From NCBI GenBank assembly GCA_015521325.1, contig WAOK01000063.1, positions 1 through 37,487 of the forward strand: a stretch of 37,487 nt of DNA. Direction: 5' to 3'. Made by a program: the position numbers and the translations under genes. Positions 21,630 through 29,970 of this stretch are shown here, one piece after another; the first letter of the stretch is position 1, and each line of letters starts with the position of its first letter. The notes beneath the pieces are model-generated. The model saw nothing but the letters and a program-made list of their open reading frames with translations. It was not told the origin of the DNA and searched no databases. The DNA comes from Desulfurococcales archaeon. Its GTDB lineage: Archaea; Thermoproteota; Thermoprotei_A; Sulfolobales; NBVN01.

Positions 21630-24014
21630 TTGAGGCTCCTATTTTACTTATTGGACACGAGCTACGAAGTACGTGATAACAAGCCAGTTATCCTCATATG
21701 GGGCCTCACAGACGGAGGCAACACTGTGCTCATACTTGACGACACCTTCCGCCCCTATTTCTATGTTCTTCCTGATAATGGCGTTGATCTAGAGGCGCTA
21801 GCTACGAGGGTGAGAACCCTCAGTAAACCGCCCTCACCAATAACGAAGGTGGAGGTCGTTGAGAGGAGGTACTATGGGAAGCCCGTTAGGGTTCTGAGGG
21901 TTGAGACAGTGATACCTGAGTTCGTTAGGGAGTACAGGGAGAAGGTGAGGAAGATTGAGGGTGTCCGGGACGTTCTCGAGGCCGACATCAGGTTCGCGAT
22001 GAGGTACATAATAGACAGGTCCGCTATACCGTGCACGTGGTACGAGGCAGAGGTCGAGGAGGTGGAGGGAGAGAAGAGGTATAGGGCACGAGTCTATAGG
22101 CTTCTATCGGATCTAAAGCGTGTTGAGCGTGATTTACCACCGAATATGAAGGTCATGGCTTTCGATATAGAAGTCTATAACCCCGCCGGCTCTCCGAGAC
22201 CGAAGCACGATCCCGTCATAATAATCGCTACTTACGATGGCCAAGAAGTGAAGCAGTTCCTTGCAGAGGGCTCCAGAAACAGCATAAGGGATGCCGGTGC
22301 TATCAGGTCGTTTATTTCTTATGTGAAGGAACTCGATCCCGACATCATCGTAGGGTACAACAGCAACGGATTCGACTGGCCATACCTACTCGAGAGGGCG
22401 AAGATCAATAGCGTCCGCCTTGATGTGGGTAGAGTCAAGGGTGCAGAGCCTAGGTCGTCGGCATACGGCCACATATCTGTGCCAGGCAGGCTCAATGTTG
22501 ATCTCTACGACTTTGCACAAGAGATCGGTGAAGTGAAGATCAAGTCACTAGAAGAGGTAGCTGATTACTTGGGTGTCATGAAAAAGAATGAGAGGGTTCT
22601 AATACCGTGGTACAGGCTATACGAGTATTGGGACGATGATAAGAAAAGAGAGATCCTGCTCAAGTACTCCAGGGACGACGTGATCGCTACCTACGGTCTT
22701 TCGGAGAAGTTCCTCCCATTCGCCATACAGCTCTCCGCCCTAACCGGTCTCCCCCTCGATCAAGTAGGTGCTGCGTCAGTTGGGTACAGGCTTGAATGGT
22801 ACTTAATGAGAGAGGCGTTCAGGTTCAGCGAGCTTGTTCCGAATAGGGTTGAGAGGAGAGCGGAAAGCTATAAGGGGGCCATAGTGCTCGAGCCCAAGAA
22901 GGGAGTCCACGAGAACATAGCCGTCCTCGACTTCAGCTCCATGTACCCAAACTTAATGATAAAGTATAACATTGGCCCGGACACCTTCGTTGAGGGCGAG
23001 TGCGGAGAGGACGAATGCTACGTGATCCCCGAGGTGGGGTATAAGTTCAGGAAGGAGCCGCCTGGTTTCTTCAAGAACGTCCTCACCACGTTGTTGAGGC
23101 TGAGGAAGCAGGTTAAGTCTGAGATGAGGAAGTACCCACCTGACTCCCCCATGTATAGGCTGCTGGACGAGAGGCAAAAGGCGTTGAAGGTGCTGGCGAA
23201 CGCTACCTACGGATACATGGGATGGTCTGGTGCTAGATGGTACTTCAGACAGGGAGCTGAGGCTGTCACTGCCCTAGGCAGGGCGACTATAAGGAGAGCG
23301 ATAGAGATAGCTAAGTCTCTAGGGCTTGAGGTGATCTACGGTGACACTGATTCTCTCTTCGTAAAATACGATAAAGAGAAGGTGAAGGAGTTCATTAGGC
23401 GGGTTGAGGAGGAGCTCGAGCTAGAGATAAAAATTGACAAAATCTATAAGCGGGTGTTCTTCACAGAGGCAAAGAAGAGGTATGTAGGCCTTCTCGAGGA
23501 CGGCAGAGTAGACATTGTCGGCTTCGAAGCGGTCAGGGGTGACTGGACAGAGGTTGCGAAGGAGGTACAGGAGGAGGTCGCTAAGATAGTGCTTAGTAAG
23601 GGGGAGGTTGGTGAGGCGATAAATTACGTAAGGAGAGTAATAGCTGACCTACGAGCAGGCAAGATCGACATAACGAAGCTAGTGATCTGGAAGACGTTAA
23701 CGAGGCCTATAAACCAGTACACCACTGAACCCCCTCATGTGGCCGCAGCTAAGAAGCTCATGAAGGCAGGGTATAGGGTGGAGGTGGGCGACAAAATAGG
23801 TTACGTCGTCGTCAAGGGCGCTGGTAAAATAGCTGATAAGGCCGTTCCCTATATCATGGCTGATCCAAGAGATATCGACGTTGAGTATTATGTAAAGCAC
23901 CAGATCATCCCTGCAGCTCTAAGGATACTGAAGTACTTCGGTGTCAGTGAGAAAGCGCTTGAGGGCGTTGGTAAGGCGAGAAAAACCCTATTGGATTTCT
24001 TTGGGAAGAGGTAG
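21630..24014 (+). CDS. polB: Family B DNA polymerase with proofreading exonuclease
   Basis: The 794-residue protein is a complete replicative-type polymerase. Exonuclease motifs are intact: Exo I FDIE (D179, E181), Exo II YNSNGFDWPY (about 243-252), Exo III YSRDD (346-350). Polymerase motif A DFSSMYP (D434), motif B KVLANATYG (520-528) and motif C YGDTDS (570-575) carry the catalytic acids. No intein or insertion interrupts it. Length agrees with the shorter of the multiple crenarchaeal PolB enzymes (B3-like), but assignment to B1 or B3 needs alignment. A paired cysteine segment CGEDEC (458-463) could form a disulfide, as known for hyperthermophilic polymerases. TTG 21630 is the start. It converges on dnaG. 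Confidence 0.93.
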   Translation: MRLLFYLLDTSYEVRDNKPVILIWGLTDGGNTVLILDDTFRPYFYVLPDNGVDLEALATRVRTLSKPPSPITKVEVVERRYYGKPVRVLRVETVIPEFVREYREKVRKIEGVRDVLEADIRFAMRYIIDRSAIPCTWYEAEVEEVEGEKRYRARVYRLLSDLKRVERDLPPNMKVMAFDIEVYNPAGSPRPKHDPVIIIATYDGQEVKQFLAEGSRNSIRDAGAIRSFISYVKELDPDIIVGYNSNGFDWPYLLERAKINSVRLDVGRVKGAEPRSSAYGHISVPGRLNVDLYDFAQEIGEVKIKSLEEVADYLGVMKKNERVLIPWYRLYEYWDDDKKREILLKYSRDDVIATYGLSEKFLPFAIQLSALTGLPLDQVGAASVGYRLEWYLMREAFRFSELVPNRVERRAESYKGAIVLEPKKGVHENIAVLDFSSMYPNLMIKYNIGPDTFVEGECGEDECYVIPEVGYKFRKEPPGFFKNVLTTLLRLRKQVKSEMRKYPPDSPMYRLLDERQKALKVLANATYGYMGWSGARWYFRQGAEAVTALGRATIRRAIEIAKSLGLEVIYGDTDSLFVKYDKEKVKEFIRRVEEELELEIKIDKIYKRVFFTEAKKRYVGLLEDGRVDIVGFEAVRGDWTEVAKEVQEEVAKIVLSKGEVGEAINYVRRVIADLRAGKIDITKLVIWKTLTRPINQYTTEPPHVAAAKKLMKAGYRVEVGDKIGYVVVKGAGKIADKAVPYIMADPRDIDVEYYVKHQIIPAALRILKYFGVSEKALEGVGKARKTLLDFFGKR

Positions 24015-24018
24015 GCGC

Positions 24019-25203
24019 TCAGTGAAGGATATCATCAAACGTAACTATGATTACGTCTGGCGGTCTCTTACTTATCACACCGACTCTCGCGCCTATTATT
24101 AGTTTAACACCGCTCACCGACGCAGCGTCAACAACCCTCTGCGTTATTATCCCGTCCATCACCACTGCGTAGGGCCTCATCTGTCCTGAAGCAAGTGTGT
24201 CGACGAGATCCCTAACCGGTAATCTCTTGATTTCCCGCCACTTCTCGTCGTAGAGCACTGCCTCAAGTGTACCTCTCAGTGCTTTAACGGTATCTATTAC
24301 GTGCTGGGGTACCTGAATGGTTTCCTCAGCTAACTCCTCAGGCGCTGGTGCCGGCCTCGGCTTCGGCGGCTTTATCTCGGGTTTCCTCTCTATTGCTTGG
24401 AGGTAGACATCAACGGGTACAGCGTTCTTTAACGCCTTCATTATTTCTTTACCTGTTAGTTCTTCGACTTCTCTGCCCGGTGGTGCCCTAGCAACGAGGT
24501 CGACCTTCGCTGCCGATAGTAGATGCCTGAGTATTAAGTCTCCGGCGTGGTCACCGTCAATAAACGCTATCACTTTCTTCTTCCTCTTACTCAGCTCTAC
24601 CACGGACCTCGGTATCTCGCCCTTTGCCCCGCCGATCGCTATGGCGTTCTTGTAGCCGTAGCGGAGAAGGTTGAGGACATCGGCCCTACCCTCCACGATT
24701 ATTAGTGTGTCTGAGTGCTCGACCTCCGGCCCAGCGGGGAGTCTTTCTGGGCCGTAAGCTATTATTTCTTCTTTCTTTACTGCTTCCTCTATCTGCCTGA
24801 TTACCTCCTTAATGTCTATGCCCTTCTCCTCGCCCCACTTCTTCAGTATCTCCCTGGCCCTCTCTATGATCTTCTTGATCTTCTCCCTCCTTACGTCAAC
24901 GATATCAATGAGAGTTATCCTGGCGTTGTACGGGCCTACCTTGTCGACGGATTCGAGCATAGCTGCTATTAGGGCGGTCTCTGCCCTGTCGAGGTTTGAT
25001 GGGAGGAGTATCTCTCCCACGGTTTTATTTCCTTGATGTCTTATGTCGACTATTATTCTTCCTATCCTGCCCTTTTCCTGTAGATCCCTTAACTCGAAGT
25101 CAGGCGCGAAGAGGCCCTCTGTCTGGCCGAATATCGCACCTACAATGTCTGGCTTATCTACCCTTCCATCCACCTCTATCCTTGCCCTTATGAGGTACTT
25201 CAT
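24019..25203 (-). CDS. dnaG: Archaeal DnaG-type primase (TOPRIM)
   Basis: A 394-residue archaeal DnaG. The TOPRIM domain is near residues 163-245: LIIVEGRADVLNLL supplies the catalytic glutamate and AFIDGDHAGD the DxD-like acids. N- and C-terminal parts, including KPPKPRPAPAPEELAEET, are the archaeal extensions. In archaea DnaG has primase activity in vitro and is also a stable exosome subunit that recruits poly(A)-rich RNA. ATG 25203 has GAGGTGA six bases upstream and is preferred over GTG 25212. It lies 5 bases from the polymerase stop, in convergent orientation. A 22-bp palindrome lies in its leader (25223-25244). Confidence 0.92.
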   Translation of the reverse strand: MKYLIRARIEVDGRVDKPDIVGAIFGQTEGLFAPDFELRDLQEKGRIGRIIVDIRHQGNKTVGEILLPSNLDRAETALIAAMLESVDKVGPYNARITLIDIVDVRREKIKKIIERAREILKKWGEEKGIDIKEVIRQIEEAVKKEEIIAYGPERLPAGPEVEHSDTLIIVEGRADVLNLLRYGYKNAIAIGGAKGEIPRSVVELSKRKKKVIAFIDGDHAGDLILRHLLSAAKVDLVARAPPGREVEELTGKEIMKALKNAVPVDVYLQAIERKPEIKPPKPRPAPAPEELAEETIQVPQHVIDTVKALRGTLEAVLYDEKWREIKRLPVRDLVDTLASGQMRPYAVVMDGIITQRVVDAASVSGVKLIIGARVGVISKRPPDVIIVTFDDILH

Positions 25204-25222
25204 GAGTATCACCTCGTGACAT

Positions 25223-25244
25223 GATGATGAGCATGAGCATCATC
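25223..25244. repeat. Palindrome in the dnaG leader
   Basis: GATGATG-AGCATGAG-CATCATC is a perfect 7-bp dyad about 20 bases before the dnaG start, just beyond its ribosome-binding site. It may form a leader hairpin or bind a protein. The flanks contain a C-box-like ATGATGA but no D box follows, so it is not a C/D sRNA. No other repeat of it was noticed in the window. Confidence 0.4.
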
Positions 25245-25343
25245 CAGTTTAGTTACTGCAGAGCAAACTTAAGTGAGCACTAATAAGGTGTTGGCACAGT
25301 TAACGGATTTAGGCCCTGCCAGAAGATGGATTAGGGGTCCGGG

Positions 25344-25676
25344 ATGAGCTGGAGGACCAAGTACCTAGCTAACAGGCTTTCTCAGAAATATGGAGAGCTC
25401 GGGAGGGTGGCGTCGAAGTACGTCCTCGCCGGGCACTCGGTACAGCTGAGGGGGGACCACATCATTGTAAAGGGGAAGGGCTTTAACGCCGTTATCACGT
25501 TGGCCAAGAGCAGGAAGGAGATACGTGATAGTGCAAGAAAAGCCAAGGACATAGCTAGCAAGCTAGGCCCGAGTTACAGGCCAGTGCTCGTTATATACGG
25601 CTCCTACAGGGTTCCGAGGGACGCGCTCGAGGAGATTAGGGGAGACGGTGTTCTTGTGAAGAGGTTCAAGCCTTGA
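25344..25676 (+). CDS. Small basic protein of unknown function
   Basis: I do not recognise this 110-residue protein. It is strongly basic (many K and R, KAKDIASK, KSRKEIRDSARKAK) with a short beta-rich middle (HSVQLRGDHIIVKGKGFNAVITLA) and no membrane or signal segment. The make-up suits nucleic-acid or nucleotide binding, which is only an inference. ATG 25344 follows a purine-rich GGGGTCCGGG. It overlaps the next small gene (TTGA), so both are probably translated together. Divergent from dnaG. Confidence 0.6.
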   Translation: MSWRTKYLANRLSQKYGELGRVASKYVLAGHSVQLRGDHIIVKGKGFNAVITLAKSRKEIRDSARKAKDIASKLGPSYRPVLVIYGSYRVPRDALEEIRGDGVLVKRFKP

Positions 25677-25801
25677 GCGATTACGAGAGAACCCACGCTA
25701 TCAAGGTGTGCAGGGAAAGGTGTGCTGAGGCTGGGTTCTGGGGAGAGGGGTTCGAAGAATGTGTAAAGGCATGTGTTCATGAGCTCAGGCACAACAGTTA
25801 A
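25673..25801 (+). CDS. 42-residue twin-CX3C miniprotein
   Basis: A short frame starts at TTG 25673, inside the previous stop (TTGA overlap), and ends at 25801. It encodes 42 residues with cysteines at 13, 17, 30 and 34: two CX3C motifs separated by 12 residues, CRERC and CVKAC, in two predicted helices joined by GFWGEGF. Twin CX3C is the arrangement of helical hairpins held by two disulfides, or of a tetracysteine zinc site. It is too short for a statistical ORF case, so support comes from overlap with the upstream gene, the regular cysteine spacing and the hairpin just at its stop. Confidence 0.5.
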   Translation: MSDYERTHAIKVCRERCAEAGFWGEGFEECVKACVHELRHNS

Positions 25802-25808
25802 CACTGTT
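25793..25808. promoter_or_regulatory. Perfect dyad before the HTH gene, candidate operator or terminator
   Basis: AACAGT-TAAC-ACTGTT is a perfect 6-bp dyad that ends five bases before the TATA box of the HTH gene and covers the stop of the miniprotein gene. Two uses are possible: operator for the HTH protein, or, with the following TTTTT, a terminator for the upstream pair of genes. Confidence 0.45.
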
Positions 25809-25812
25809 AATG

Positions 25813-25818
25813 TTTTTA
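25813..25818 (+). promoter_or_regulatory. TATA box of the HTH gene
   Basis: TTTTTA is centred about 27 bases before GTG 25843, giving a leaderless transcript and supporting that start. The dyad above touches the BRE position. Confidence 0.5.
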
Positions 25819-25842
25819 GGGAGTTAAATCATTCATTAGGTA

Positions 25843-26223
25843 GTGAAGCACGTCATGAAGAGGCCCCACTGCGAAGTAATGATAAAGACGACGATCCCCC
25901 TAATTAGGGCATGCCTTGCACACATACTCACTAAGGAATGCGGGATTTCGATATATCACGCCTCAAAGATGCTGGGTGTGACACCGGCAGCTATTTCAAA
26001 CTACCTCTCTAACAAGCGCTCTAGAGTCGATGCCGTAATGAAGGCACTAAAGGACGATACTCTAGGGAAAGAGATGAGGAAATGGGCAAGCGAAATAATA
26101 AAAGGTAATGTAGAGGCTGGGGACGTTATCTGCATTCTCTGCAGGAAGTACGGAGACATTTTCAGGAAAATAGCCGAGGACAGCCTAAACAACAACATAG
26201 TAGTTAAGAGCGGCAGCTCCTAA
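25843..26223 (+). CDS. HTH transcriptional regulator (Cro/C1-type, COG2522-like)
   Basis: This 126-residue protein has a helix-turn-helix at residues about 35-56, ISIYHASKMLGVTPAAISNY, preceded by a short cysteine-containing segment and followed by a helical part with CILC (CxxC, near 97-100). One CxxC and further cysteines (PHCEV, KECG) could bind a metal. It resembles small archaeal HTH proteins of the COG2522 type. GTG 25843 is the leaderless start. Its 3' end overlaps the convergent hydrogenase gene by 39 bases. The dyad just before its TATA box suggests autoregulation; control of the hydrogenase is possible but not shown. Confidence 0.75.
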   Translation: MKHVMKRPHCEVMIKTTIPLIRACLAHILTKECGISIYHASKMLGVTPAAISNYLSNKRSRVDAVMKALKDDTLGKEMRKWASEIIKGNVEAGDVICILCRKYGDIFRKIAEDSLNNNIVVKSGSS

Positions 26224-27165
26224 CGCCGCTATCGATACTAGGAGAGAGTACTTACCAAGCAGCGCAACACCCTGCTCGATTCTGAGCCTGCCAAGCGACG
26301 CTGATATGGCGGTCGCCGTTAACACGACGGCAACGAACTTAACACCAATTAGCACCCACCCAAGAGGATCGGCGTAGCTGAGCGGGTACGGTCCCCTCAA
26401 CACCAGCAGCGTCAGCAACATCGCCAAGAAAGCTGCTTCCATATCATGGAGGATACGGAACATACCCAGTAGCGGGCCACCCACATCAGCAATAATACCG
26501 CCAGCGAGCTCTGTCTCGGCTTCCGGTATATCGAAAGGTTTCATCAACGACTTAGCCATCATTACCAGGAACAAAGCAACACCGCCGAGAATCAGCGCTG
26601 GTAATTGCTGTAATCCTACCTCAGCAATCATTGCTTTAGATACGGACGCTGTGTCCATGCCTGTGAAGGATGCTGATATAGAGTATATTGATATCGCGGC
26701 GGCTGGCTCGACCACACATATCATAGAGAGCATTCTTGATGAACCGACAACACCGAAGGGGCTGGGAGAAGAGAAACCTATGGCAAGGAAGCCTAGGGTA
26801 GAGTAGAATAACACATAAACCAAGACGAGGGAGTCCAGTGGGGTGCTTAGACGGATCGGAGATATGGGCATTAGGAGAGTTGCCGCAGATAGCGCCATCA
26901 CACCGGTGGATACAAGAAAGAGCGTCGTACGCCAAGAGAACCCTTTAGATACCACCAGTTCCTTCGCCCAGAGTAGCTTGAGTATATCTGCTATAGGCTG
27001 GAACAGCCCTACTGGCCCAACATAGGTAGGGCCCATTCTGTTCTGTGCCCTAGCTGCGACTTTTCTCTCAATCCATTCGGTGAAAGTACCGAGGAGCGAC
27101 AGGAAAATGAATCCAGGGAACACCGCCACCGCAAATAGGTAGAGGAGCACCTCAATCGAGTTCAC
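26185..27165 (-). CDS. mbhM: MbhM-like membrane subunit (NuoH/complex I-like) of the hydrogenase
   Basis: A protein of about 326 residues with eight or so membrane helices. The NuoH/HycD-like family signature is FTEWIERKVAARAQNRMGPTYVGPVG, and FDIPEAETELAGG lies in the conserved loop near the quinone-site equivalent. It is the membrane anchor that links the hydrogenase arm to the antiporter module. GTG 27165 fits a GTGA overlap with the upstream gene; the longer in-frame start is not needed. It is the last gene of the cluster. Confidence 0.9.
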   Translation of the reverse strand: MNSIEVLLYLFAVAVFPGFIFLSLLGTFTEWIERKVAARAQNRMGPTYVGPVGLFQPIADILKLLWAKELVVSKGFSWRTTLFLVSTGVMALSAATLLMPISPIRLSTPLDSLVLVYVLFYSTLGFLAIGFSSPSPFGVVGSSRMLSMICVVEPAAAISIYSISASFTGMDTASVSKAMIAEVGLQQLPALILGGVALFLVMMAKSLMKPFDIPEAETELAGGIIADVGGPLLGMFRILHDMEAAFLAMLLTLLVLRGPYPLSYADPLGWVLIGVKFVAVVLTATAISASLGRLRIEQGVALLGKYSLLVSIAALGAAALNYYVVV

Positions 27166-27491
27166 GGCCACGCCCACCCCCTCACCAAAGACATGATCAG
27201 TAGGAGCGCTGCCCAGACGATCATCAGCGACCACCAATCATCGAGTACGCCGGTATGGATCTTTGTACGAACGAAACGCACCCATGAATCAAGTGTTTTC
27301 TCGAGACCCCACTGCACCTCGGTCGCGGGCGGGGACACAGAGTCCGTGAAATCAGTTTCTGACTCACCGCAAAGGTAAGGCTCTGTCTCCCTGACGCCCT
27401 TCTTCGTTACGGCGACGAACACAGCAAGGATTAACCCGCCCACGATAACCGTGATCGAGAATATTAACCCAAGTGTCCCGGGATCAGCCAT
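27162..27491 (-). CDS. mbhI: MbhI-like small membrane subunit
   Basis: A 109-residue protein with a helix near each end (TLGLIFSITVIVGGLILAVFVAV and SLMIVWAALLLIMSLVRGW). Between them is the motif ETEPYLCGE, which resembles the PYECG motif of the NuoA/Nqo7 subunit of complex I; the Pyrococcus MbhI is known to take the Nqo7 place. Position right after the MrpD-like gene agrees with mbhI. ATG 27491 is chosen (GTG 27494 overlaps the MrpD-like stop). Confidence 0.7.
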   Translation of the reverse strand: MADPGTLGLIFSITVIVGGLILAVFVAVTKKGVRETEPYLCGESETDFTDSVSPPATEVQWGLEKTLDSWVRFVRTKIHTGVLDDWWSLMIVWAALLLIMSLVRGWAWP

Positions 27492-29077
27492 CACGTACCA
27501 CCCCCGAAATAAGACGTTAACGCCCTGACAGCAGCGCTAATGTACCCGAGCCTGTCGAGAGCAGAGGCACCAGACGATATGAAATACTGATTGATAAGCG
27601 GGTAGAGCACGCCGAGAACTACTACACCGACGATTAGTGCTATCATCGCAGCGTTGGCCGAGGCAGTAATCCTTGTCGGGGCCTCGGTCTTAGGTAAGCG
27701 GAAGAACATTGTGTGTACGAGCTTCATGTATGCCATGAGGGCGAAAGCAGACGACACCAGTATGACTGCAACCATCCATACCTGGCCAGCGTCTGCGAAT
27801 GCTTTGTAGAGGGCTAGCTTGCTGAAGAAGCCGCCGAACGGTGGTAAACCGATTAAGGACATCGCCGCCACCACTGCCCCCGCTGAGGCTATGGGTGCGT
27901 ATTTCTGAGCACCTGATAGGTCGCTTAGGTATCTTGAGCCCATTACCTTAACGAGAGCACCTGCTGAGAGGAAGAGAAGGGCCTTCCCCACTGCGTGCGT
28001 TGTTATGTGGTACGTCGCTGCATACATCCCCTCAGGTGTTCCCAGAGCTATCGCAGAGGCTATGAGCCCTGTATGCATCACTGTAGAGTAGGCTATCAGC
28101 CTCTTGATGTCGTACTGGGTTATCATGGCTGTCGAGGCTATGATCGCTGAGACACCACCCAAGATAAGGAGTGAATATGAAAGCACCTGAACAGTTGCGT
28201 CTATGTCTGAGTGCCCCCCGAAGATCGTGTGGATAAACCTGGCTATGGCGTAGAGACCCACATTCACGAATAAACCAGATAGAGCAGCGGAGACAGGTGA
28301 GGGAGCTGCTGGGTGGGCGTCAGGTAGCCAGAAGTGAGTCGGAAACACTGCTGATTTTACCATAAATACCCAGATGGAGAGGGCCAGTGCTATCGAGGCT
28401 CCTAGGCTAACCAGTCCGGGGTTCTGCGGCATGAAGTTACCTATCGGTAGTCCAGAGTTGGTCGAGACCCGGAGCGCTATATCGGCCATGTTGAGTGTGC
28501 CAAAAGAGCCGTAGATGAAGAGTAGGGCGAGGAAGTATATCGTAGTGGCTGTAGCCCCTATCAGTGAGTACTTAAGTGCTGCCTCTACCGCCTCCTTTGT
28601 TCTCCTGTGGTAGGCTACGAGGCCGTAGGCTGAGACTGACATGACCTCAAGCATAACGAAGAGGTTGAACGCGTCGCCTGTGTAGAGGCTTCCGAGCATG
28701 CCTGCCTCTAGCCCAAGGAGCATTGTGTAGTACCACGCTACTCCCTCATGGTCTCCTAGATACCACCTACTATACACCGTTATGGCCAGCATCACAACAC
28801 CCGTCACAGCGCCGAGGAGCGCCGAGAACTGATCGACTTCGTATATTATGCCGACCGGCGGGAACCATCCGCCGAAGAAGTAGACCAGCGTACCGTTATC
28901 GACTACGTACTTGTACGTCAGCACAGTCGAGAGCGCTGCGAACGCCGCCACTGCTGAGGCGTAGTAGTGATATAGTCTGGCGCACTTCGTCGCCAGCGTC
29001 ATTATGGGTATGAGGAACGCGGCCGCCATCAGTGCCGGAACCGTGGCACCAAGCAACTGCTCATACCACACGATCAC
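27491..29077 (-). CDS. mbhH: MbhH-like (MrpD/NuoL-type) antiporter subunit
   Basis: The 528-residue protein has about 14 membrane helices and belongs to the MrpD/NuoN/L/M family. Proton-path residues are seen: the TM5-type glutamate in FVMLEVMSVSAYG, the TM7-type lysine in FMVKSAVFPTHFWLPDAH, and the broken-helix histidine/lysine region HITTHAVGKALLF. It should carry out cation/proton exchange in the complex. It starts with GTG overlapping the MrpE-like stop. Confidence 0.93.
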   Translation of the reverse strand: MIVWYEQLLGATVPALMAAAFLIPIMTLATKCARLYHYYASAVAAFAALSTVLTYKYVVDNGTLVYFFGGWFPPVGIIYEVDQFSALLGAVTGVVMLAITVYSRWYLGDHEGVAWYYTMLLGLEAGMLGSLYTGDAFNLFVMLEVMSVSAYGLVAYHRRTKEAVEAALKYSLIGATATTIYFLALLFIYGSFGTLNMADIALRVSTNSGLPIGNFMPQNPGLVSLGASIALALSIWVFMVKSAVFPTHFWLPDAHPAAPSPVSAALSGLFVNVGLYAIARFIHTIFGGHSDIDATVQVLSYSLLILGGVSAIIASTAMITQYDIKRLIAYSTVMHTGLIASAIALGTPEGMYAATYHITTHAVGKALLFLSAGALVKVMGSRYLSDLSGAQKYAPIASAGAVVAAMSLIGLPPFGGFFSKLALYKAFADAGQVWMVAVILVSSAFALMAYMKLVHTMFFRLPKTEAPTRITASANAAMIALIVGVVVLGVLYPLINQYFISSGASALDRLGYISAAVRALTSYFGGGT

Positions 29078-29586
29078 GCCTGCTCACCTCCCTCAAAGAT
29101 GTGTTTGATGAACGTCTCGAACGGTTTCGCTATTTTCTCCCGAACTCCCTCCCTGTCCTCGGATTCAACCCATAACCAGTGGACGTAGAGTACCTGCTTC
29201 TCCGGGTCTATGTCAACGGTCGCTGTACCCGGCGTGTTAGTGATTGAGTTAGCGAGTGTGACCATACCGTACTCTGTCTTAAGGTGGGTCCTCACCTCCA
29301 CAACTCCGGGCCTTATCCTACCCGAGAGCACCTTAGGAGCGAAGGATAAGTGCGACTTCAACTCAGCAATAGTCAAGTAGTAGAAGGCATACGCTATCAA
29401 CCACCCTAGCCTACGTATGTCGAGGGATTTCCTGGTATCGGTCACCAGAAAGTCGGAAACGAGTATACCTGTGATGACTGCTATGGCTGCGCCAGTTATT
29501 AAGTCGTATCCAGACACCGAGCCACTGAAGACTATGTACGCTATGAACGTCAAGATCGCCGGACCAAGCGCCTTAGCCGGGTTCAT
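29074..29586 (-). CDS. mbhA: MrpE-like (MbhA) subunit
   Basis: A 170-residue MrpE-family protein with two or three membrane helices at the N terminus and a soluble C-terminal domain; the conserved VTLANSITNTPGTATVDID is the family hallmark. ATG 29586 with GAGGGGG-type site is preferred to TTG 29592. It lies between MrpC- and MrpD-like genes, whereas in Pyrococcus mbhA is the first gene of the operon. Confidence 0.88.
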   Translation of the reverse strand: MNPAKALGPAILTFIAYIVFSGSVSGYDLITGAAIAVITGILVSDFLVTDTRKSLDIRRLGWLIAYAFYYLTIAELKSHLSFAPKVLSGRIRPGVVEVRTHLKTEYGMVTLANSITNTPGTATVDIDPEKQVLYVHWLWVESEDREGVREKIAKPFETFIKHIFEGGEQA

Positions 29587-29592
29587 CCCCAA

Positions 29593-29970
29593 TCACCCCC
29601 TCAACTTCTTTATCAGCCTGGTGTCTAGGGTGCCGTAGAGGCGGTAGGTCTGGAGGGCGATGTATATTATGAGGAGATTAACTGCCATACCTATCACTAT
29701 GGCTGTGAGCACCAGCGCCTGGGGGAGCGGGTCGACGGCCCTACCAACGAACTCGTTAGGGGGCTGCCCTGTGTAGACAGGGGGGATCCCGCCAGGGTAT
29801 CTATACCCTAGAAGTATAGCTAGTGCGTTCACGGTATCGCCGAGTATGGTCAACGATATTATCTTCTTTGTGGCGTGCGGCTTAGCTACTACTCCGTACA
29901 GCCCTACACCGGCTGTGCCGAATAGTGCCAGGACTATAAATGTCTTAATGAATACCTCAATATCTATCAC
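29593..29970 (-). CDS. mbhG: MrpC-like (MbhG/NuoK-type) subunit
   Basis: A protein of about 125 residues with three membrane helices, of the MrpC/NuoK family: GVGLYGVVAKPHATKKIISLTILGD, DPLPQALVLTAIVIGMA and a NuoK-like glutamate-free helix pattern. GTG 29970, five bases after GGAGGTGA, is chosen rather than GTG 29979. Confidence 0.88.
   Translation of the reverse strand: MIDIEVFIKTFIVLALFGTAGVGLYGVVAKPHATKKIISLTILGDTVNALAILLGYRYPGGIPPVYTGQPPNEFVGRAVDPLPQALVLTAIVIGMAVNLLIIYIALQTYRLYGTLDTRLIKKLRG

Noticed and set aside
21630-24014. Intein in the DNA polymerase
   Set aside because: Motifs A, B and C follow at usual distances with no insertion at the common intein sites.
25216-25260. A C/D box sRNA in front of dnaG
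   Set aside because: An ATGATGA C-box-like sequence is present, but no D box follows at a suitable distance on either strand.
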